Below, piece after piece: positions 13,691 through 16,738 of a DNA stretch of 16,738 nt; the stretch's first letter is position 1; each line of letters starts with the position of its first letter. The stretch spans positions 1-16,738 of the forward strand of contig JBIOJB010000066.1 in the NCBI GenBank assembly GCA_044450465.1. Direction: 5' to 3'. The notes beneath the pieces are model-generated. The model was not told where the DNA came from and did not search any database. It was given only the letters and a program-made list of their open reading frames with translations. Origin of the DNA: JBIOJB01 sp044450465 (GTDB lineage: Bacteria; Chloroflexota; Dormibacteria; Dormibacterales; Dormibacteraceae). The position numbers were made by a program, and so were the translations under genes.

Positions 13691-15184
13691 ATGAATCCAG
13701 AGGCCGAGTCCGCGGCTGACTTCTCGGGCGATGTGCTTGGGGCGATCGCCAGCGGCCTTACGGCCGACGCGAGAGAGAGCGGGAAAAAGACTCTCGAGGT
13801 TGTGCGCGCCCGTTTGCCCCAGCTCGTCATGCTCAGCGAGCAGATGGGCGAGGACCTGGTCGCGACCTCCGCCGGCTTTATCGAGATGATGCTCGGGTCG
13901 CTGCGTGCCGACGTCGAGATGCCCTGGGCCCACTGCGAGCAGCGTGCGCGAGAGTTCGGACGGCTGCGCGCCGCGCAGGGCGTGCCGCTCGAGTCCCTGT
14001 TCGACGTGCTCGCTGTCTACCGGCGCACGACCGTCGAGCTGATTTCGCTGCCCCTGCAGGGCAGTCCCCGCCACGACGAGATCGTCGCTTTGGCGCAGAG
14101 CCGCCTCAAGGACGTAACGGAGCGCCTGACGATGGCGATCGCGAGTGGGTATCTCCAGCATCTCGACGAGGAGCACCGCGCGCGAGAGAGCGAGATGTAT
14201 GGCCTCGCCGCCATCGTCACGGCGATGGGCCGCACGCTCGACGTCTTGGAGACCGCCGAGGTCGCGCTGGTGGAATCGCTCACCGCGTTGCGTTTGAGCA
14301 CCGGCGCGCTGTGGTTGCGTGAGCGCTCGAGCTTCAAGCTTATGCACACCGTCGGCCTGGACCTGGACCAGGTGGAGGGATTCACGCGGGAGGTCGGCCC
14401 GAACGGCAAGGCCTCGGCATCGGTCGTCGGCCGCTCGGAGTCACAGGTCGACAGAATTTCGAGCCGCGAGTGGAACGGCCTGCGTGCACAGCTTCGCGTG
14501 CGAGGGCGGGCCGCCGGTTTCATGACTGTCGCCACGATGGTCGATCGAGTGTTCAACGCTGGGGACCTGCTGTTCGTGGCCGCGGTCGCGGACCAGGTCG
14601 CCATCGCGCTTGACCGCGCCCGTCAGTTCGCCCGCGAGGCGCGCACCGACCACCTCACAGGTCTCGCCAACCGGCGCGAGTTCGAGCGTGTAATGGAGCG
14701 CGAGGTCGCGCTCGCTGAGCGCCACGGCCGCCGCCTCTCGGTGATGATGATCGACCTCGACAACCTGAAGCGGATCAACGACCGTCAAGGCCACCGAGCA
14801 GGCGATGCCGCGCTCAAGCTCGTGGCGCAGCAGCTGCAGCGGGTGGTGCGTGCCTCAGACGTATGCGCACGCGTCGGGGGCGACGAGTTCGCAGTCGCGA
14901 TGCCGGAGACCGAGGTGGAGCGGGCGCGCGAAGTCGCCGTCCGCCTGCGCGGAGCCGTCCAGCACGTTGGACTCAGCGTGAAATCACCCGAACCGGTCGA
15001 GGTGAGCATCGGCATCGCCGCCTGGCGGTCCGGCCAGGACTGGCAGACCCTCTATCAGTCCGCCGACGTCGACCTCTACGAGGACAAGCGCCGGCGCAGG
15101 ACCGTGCGCCGGTGGAACGAGGAGGACCGCCCCACGCTCAAGCTGCTCGGCCGGACAGGCCGCCGGCGGGCGTCCGGAGCCTAG
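13691..15184 (+). CDS. Diguanylate cyclase: helical RsbRD/CdaR-like N-domain, GAF, GGDEF
   Basis: 497 aa, soluble. It makes cyclic di-GMP from two GTP. Residues 1-160 are all-helical and resemble the N-terminal domain of RsbRD/PucR-type regulators (RAAQGVPLESLFDVLAVYRR, 93-112). A GAF sensor domain covers about 170-310, ending FVAAVADQVAIALDRAR. GGDEF spans about 318-475: TDHLTGLANRREF, MMIDLDNLKRIND, GHRAGD, then VGGDEFAV with GGDEF at 396-400. RASD at 387-390 is five residues before it and fits the RxxD inhibitory I-site, so product feedback is expected. The closing ADVDLYEDKRRR motif is also present. No EAL or HD-GYP domain. ATG 13691 has a weak AGCGGG site. It is divergent from the sigma factor and convergent with the response regulator, so probably a single-gene unit. 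The ligand of the GAF domain is unknown. Confidence 0.92.
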   Translation: MNPEAESAADFSGDVLGAIASGLTADARESGKKTLEVVRARLPQLVMLSEQMGEDLVATSAGFIEMMLGSLRADVEMPWAHCEQRAREFGRLRAAQGVPLESLFDVLAVYRRTTVELISLPLQGSPRHDEIVALAQSRLKDVTERLTMAIASGYLQHLDEEHRARESEMYGLAAIVTAMGRTLDVLETAEVALVESLTALRLSTGALWLRERSSFKLMHTVGLDLDQVEGFTREVGPNGKASASVVGRSESQVDRISSREWNGLRAQLRVRGRAAGFMTVATMVDRVFNAGDLLFVAAVADQVAIALDRARQFAREARTDHLTGLANRREFERVMEREVALAERHGRRLSVMMIDLDNLKRINDRQGHRAGDAALKLVAQQLQRVVRASDVCARVGGDEFAVAMPETEVERAREVAVRLRGAVQHVGLSVKSPEPVEVSIGIAAWRSGQDWQTLYQSADVDLYEDKRRRRTVRRWNEEDRPTLKLLGRTGRRRASGA

Positions 15185-15211
15185 AGGTGCGGCCGCGCCC
15201 AGAGGCGCCTC
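15184..15211. terminator. Hairpin between convergent cyclase and response regulator
   Basis: GAGGTGC (15184-15190) pairs with GCGCCTC (15205-15211), with one G-U, around a 14-nt loop. This fills the 28-bp gap between the two convergent stops. Within it GAGGCGCCTC (15202-15211) is itself a 10-bp palindrome. No T-run is present. Confidence 0.38.
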
Positions 15212-15212
15212 G

Positions 15213-15854
15213 CTACTCGACGAGCGCGAGCTCGCGAGCCTTGACGATCGCTTCGAGCTTGGAATGGACCCCGAGCTTGCTGCCCAGGCTGCGGATGTGG
15301 GTGCGAACCGTGGTGTAGGTGATGCCGAGCTTGTCGGCGATTTCGCGGCTGGACGTGCCTTCTGCCATCAACCGCAGAACTTCCTTCTCACGCGGCGTGA
15401 GCCTCTCGAACTGGGAGTCTGCCTCTCGGCGCTTGTTCAGCAGGGTGGCGATGGCGCGCGGGGTGAAGAGCGAGCCTCCGCCCGCGACGACGCGGATCGC
15501 CTCCACCACGTCCTGGGCCGCGCGCGACTTGTGGATGAATGCGCTCGCCCCGGCTTCGAGGGCGGCAAAGCGCGCGGCATCGCTGTCCTCGCGGGTAAGG
15601 ACGATCAGCTTGGTCTCGGGGCGAACCTGGCGGATGGCCGTGCCGGCGTCGGCGCCCGTTCCGTCGCCAAGCCGGAAGTCCATCAACACGACGTCTGGCA
15701 TCAGCTCGGTGGCGCGCACGATCGAATCGGAAACCGAGCCGGCCGTGCCCACCACGGTCATGTCGCCCTGGTCGTTGATCAACGCGGACAACCCATCGGC
15801 AACGATCTGATGGTCCTCGACGATGAGGACGCGCGTGGGCGAGGATGCGGTCAT
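15213..15854 (-). CDS. NarL/FixJ-type response regulator (REC-LuxR HTH)
   Basis: 213 aa from ATG 15854. The receiver domain covers about 7-125: VLIVEDHQIVADGL with acidic pocket Glu13/Asp14, phosphoacceptor Asp59 in VVLMDFRLGDGTG, and Lys109 in AFIHKS. A LuxR-type helix-turn-helix follows at about 150-206: RLTPREKEVLRLMAEGTSSR, EIADKLGITYTTVRTHI, then SLGSKLGVHSKLEAI. Phosphorylation should favour dimerisation and promoter binding. The frame is open 21 codons further upstream, but that part overlaps the histidine kinase remnant; ATG 15854 shares ATGA with the remnant's stop, the usual coupled arrangement. All key residues are intact although the cognate kinase appears broken. Targets unknown. 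Confidence 0.92.
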   Translation of the reverse strand: MTASSPTRVLIVEDHQIVADGLSALINDQGDMTVVGTAGSVSDSIVRATELMPDVVLMDFRLGDGTGADAGTAIRQVRPETKLIVLTREDSDAARFAALEAGASAFIHKSRAAQDVVEAIRVVAGGGSLFTPRAIATLLNKRREADSQFERLTPREKEVLRLMAEGTSSREIADKLGITYTTVRTHIRSLGSKLGVHSKLEAIVKARELALVE

Positions 15855-16464
15855 GCGACCGGCATCCAGAACTCGATCTTCGTGCCCAGGCCGGGCTCGC
15901 TCTCGATCTTGGTCCACCCGTCGGCGAGCAGCGAGCGCTCGTTGAGCGCGAGCAGCTCAAGATGTCCGGGCAGGCGGTCGCGCTCCGCAACGAGAAAGCG
16001 GCGACCGTTGTCGGCCACCAAACCGTGCACGGCCCCATCCGCAACCTCGCACAGTATCCGGCGCGGGGCGTCCTCCATCTTCGTCAGAAGGACATAATTA
16101 TCGCCGACCATCGCGTCATTCTGACCGTTTGGATCGCGAAGCGCTTCAGCTTCAACTCAGCCTTCCGTCATCTGCATCGCATCGCCTGGGAGCCCGGGCA
16201 AACCGCTTACGCGTCCGGTCGGCGGCCGTGCACACGAGAAGAATTGCTGGGTCCCTGCTGAAGGTTGCTGGCCGAGGGCCTGGTTTGGAACCTGGAATAC
16301 GCCGAGCGGACCTGAAGAAGACGGTCGAACGCCTGCAGAAGGTCAACAGCGCGCGCCAGTCGCCCTTGCAGCTGCGACATCTCGAGCGCGGCGGCGATCT
16401 GGTTGGCGAACCCGGCCGAACGTGCCTCGCGGGGCGGTCGTATAGCCGCTCGCACTCGCCACAC
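15851..16464 (-). pseudogene. Degenerate GAF/HATPase histidine kinase remnant upstream of the response regulator
   Basis: An 86-codon frame (16111-15851) ends in a recognisable kinase C-terminus: VADNGRRF (32-39) as the G1 box, PGHLELLALNER (48-59) as the G2 region, and IESEPGLGTKIEFWMP (69-84). The second glycine of the usual DxGxG is Arg, and the N box is absent. Upstream, in another frame (16464-16207), AGFANQIAAALEMSQLQ followed by LQAFDRLLQ looks like the end of a GAF domain of a NarL-partner kinase. Only about 60 codons lie between the two pieces, where a phosphoacceptor helix with His and the first half of the ATPase domain would need roughly 150. The kinase therefore cannot work as drawn. 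The short ORF alone may still be translated, since its stop overlaps the regulator start. The GAF assignment is tentative. Confidence 0.55.
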
Positions 16465-16685
16465 CCAGGCTTGGCGCCACTCCTCAACGGTGCGCCCGGT
16501 ATCGGACCACGGCGGGGCGTTGTCTAAGCGAAGGGGGTTGCACTGGCTGCTTCAGCGCAGCTCCTCATCGCGGCGCCGTTACGAAGAATTTGCCGGCTGC
16601 TTTTTCCAGAAGGTTGGTGTGATGCCATCGATTCCGCGGTTCCAGGCTCCACTGCTCCGCAACGAGTCGGCGTTCTCTGATCGCG
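16465..16685. other. Region without a confident gene
   Basis: No recognisable protein on either strand. A plus-strand frame to 16699 is open but low in protein-like character; its last 25 codons start at an ATG (16622) preceded by AGAAGG, which could be a leader peptide but is more likely chance. Confidence 0.35.
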
Positions 16686-16738
16686 ATGCGCACGCGTAAG
16701 ACCCTGTACCGCACCAACGGCTCTGTCATCGTCAAGCC
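16686..16738 (+). CDS. Start of a gene running off the window (unknown)
   Basis: ATG 16686 opens a frame reading MRTRKTLYRTNGSVIVK to the window end. The residues look protein-like (basic start, then a strand-like SVIVK) and GC3 is high. No strong ribosome site is seen and the frame is open for a few codons upstream, so the start is uncertain. Too short to name. Confidence 0.4.
   Translation, partial: MRTRKTLYRTNGSVIVK

Noticed and set aside
1..16738. CRISPR arrays, transposases, phage genes, integration sites
   Set aside because: Looked for regularly spaced repeats, terminal inverted repeats and DDE or integrase motifs; none seen.

Overview
This is a GC-rich (roughly 65 %) bacterial chromosome segment. 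It uses GTG and TTG starts freely and has G-rich Shine-Dalgarno sites. The gene content is one C39-like peptidase, two related class A penicillin-binding proteins (PBPs), a GT20 trehalose-phosphate synthase, a YggT protein, a large secreted DUF1906 protein, a SigE-like ECF sigma factor and LuxR-type signalling. This mix suggests a high-GC Terrabacteria lineage; my impression is Dormibacterota/Chloroflexota rather than classical Actinomycetota. No rRNA or marker gene is present to settle this. I see no phage, transposase, CRISPR array, tRNA or rRNA.

Layout. (1) 1-3765, plus strand: a C39-like peptidase that starts upstream of the window and is frameshifted near its end, then a class A PBP lacking about 310 internal residues, then a trehalose-6-phosphate synthase 5 bp downstream. 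(2) 3835-8401, minus strand: a YggT membrane protein, a 705-residue anchored protein (three Ig-like repeats plus a DUF1906 glycoside-hydrolase-like domain), a 413-residue winged-helix protein and a 72-residue two-helix membrane protein. (3) 8562-11532, plus strand: an unrecognised membrane protein whose 3' end overlaps a full-length class A PBP by 35 bp. (4) 11566-13509, minus strand: a wrecked glycogen-debranching-enzyme gene and an ECF sigma factor. (5) 13691-15184, plus strand: a GAF-GGDEF diguanylate cyclase. (6) 15213-16464, minus strand: an intact NarL-type response regulator preceded by a degenerate histidine kinase remnant. A further plus-strand gene begins at 16686 and runs off the window.

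Themes. The first half concerns the cell envelope (two PBPs, a secreted hydrolase-like protein, several small membrane proteins) together with trehalose synthesis. The second half is signalling (ECF sigma, c-di-GMP, two-component). The most striking feature is damage. The first PBP, the debranching enzyme and the histidine kinase all look as if internal coding sequence has been removed, and the peptidase and debranching enzyme carry frame breaks. This may be real decay in a genome shedding genes, or it may be assembly or consensus error. An in-frame TAG inside the debranching remnant is one sign of real decay there, while the lone frameshift in the peptidase looks more like a sequencing error.

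No clearly new defence or metabolic system is evident. The best candidates for undescribed biology are the membrane protein translationally coupled to the PBP (8562-9491), the Ig-like/DUF1906 secreted protein with its repeated CX5C motifs, and the small two-helix membrane protein beside a long hairpin.
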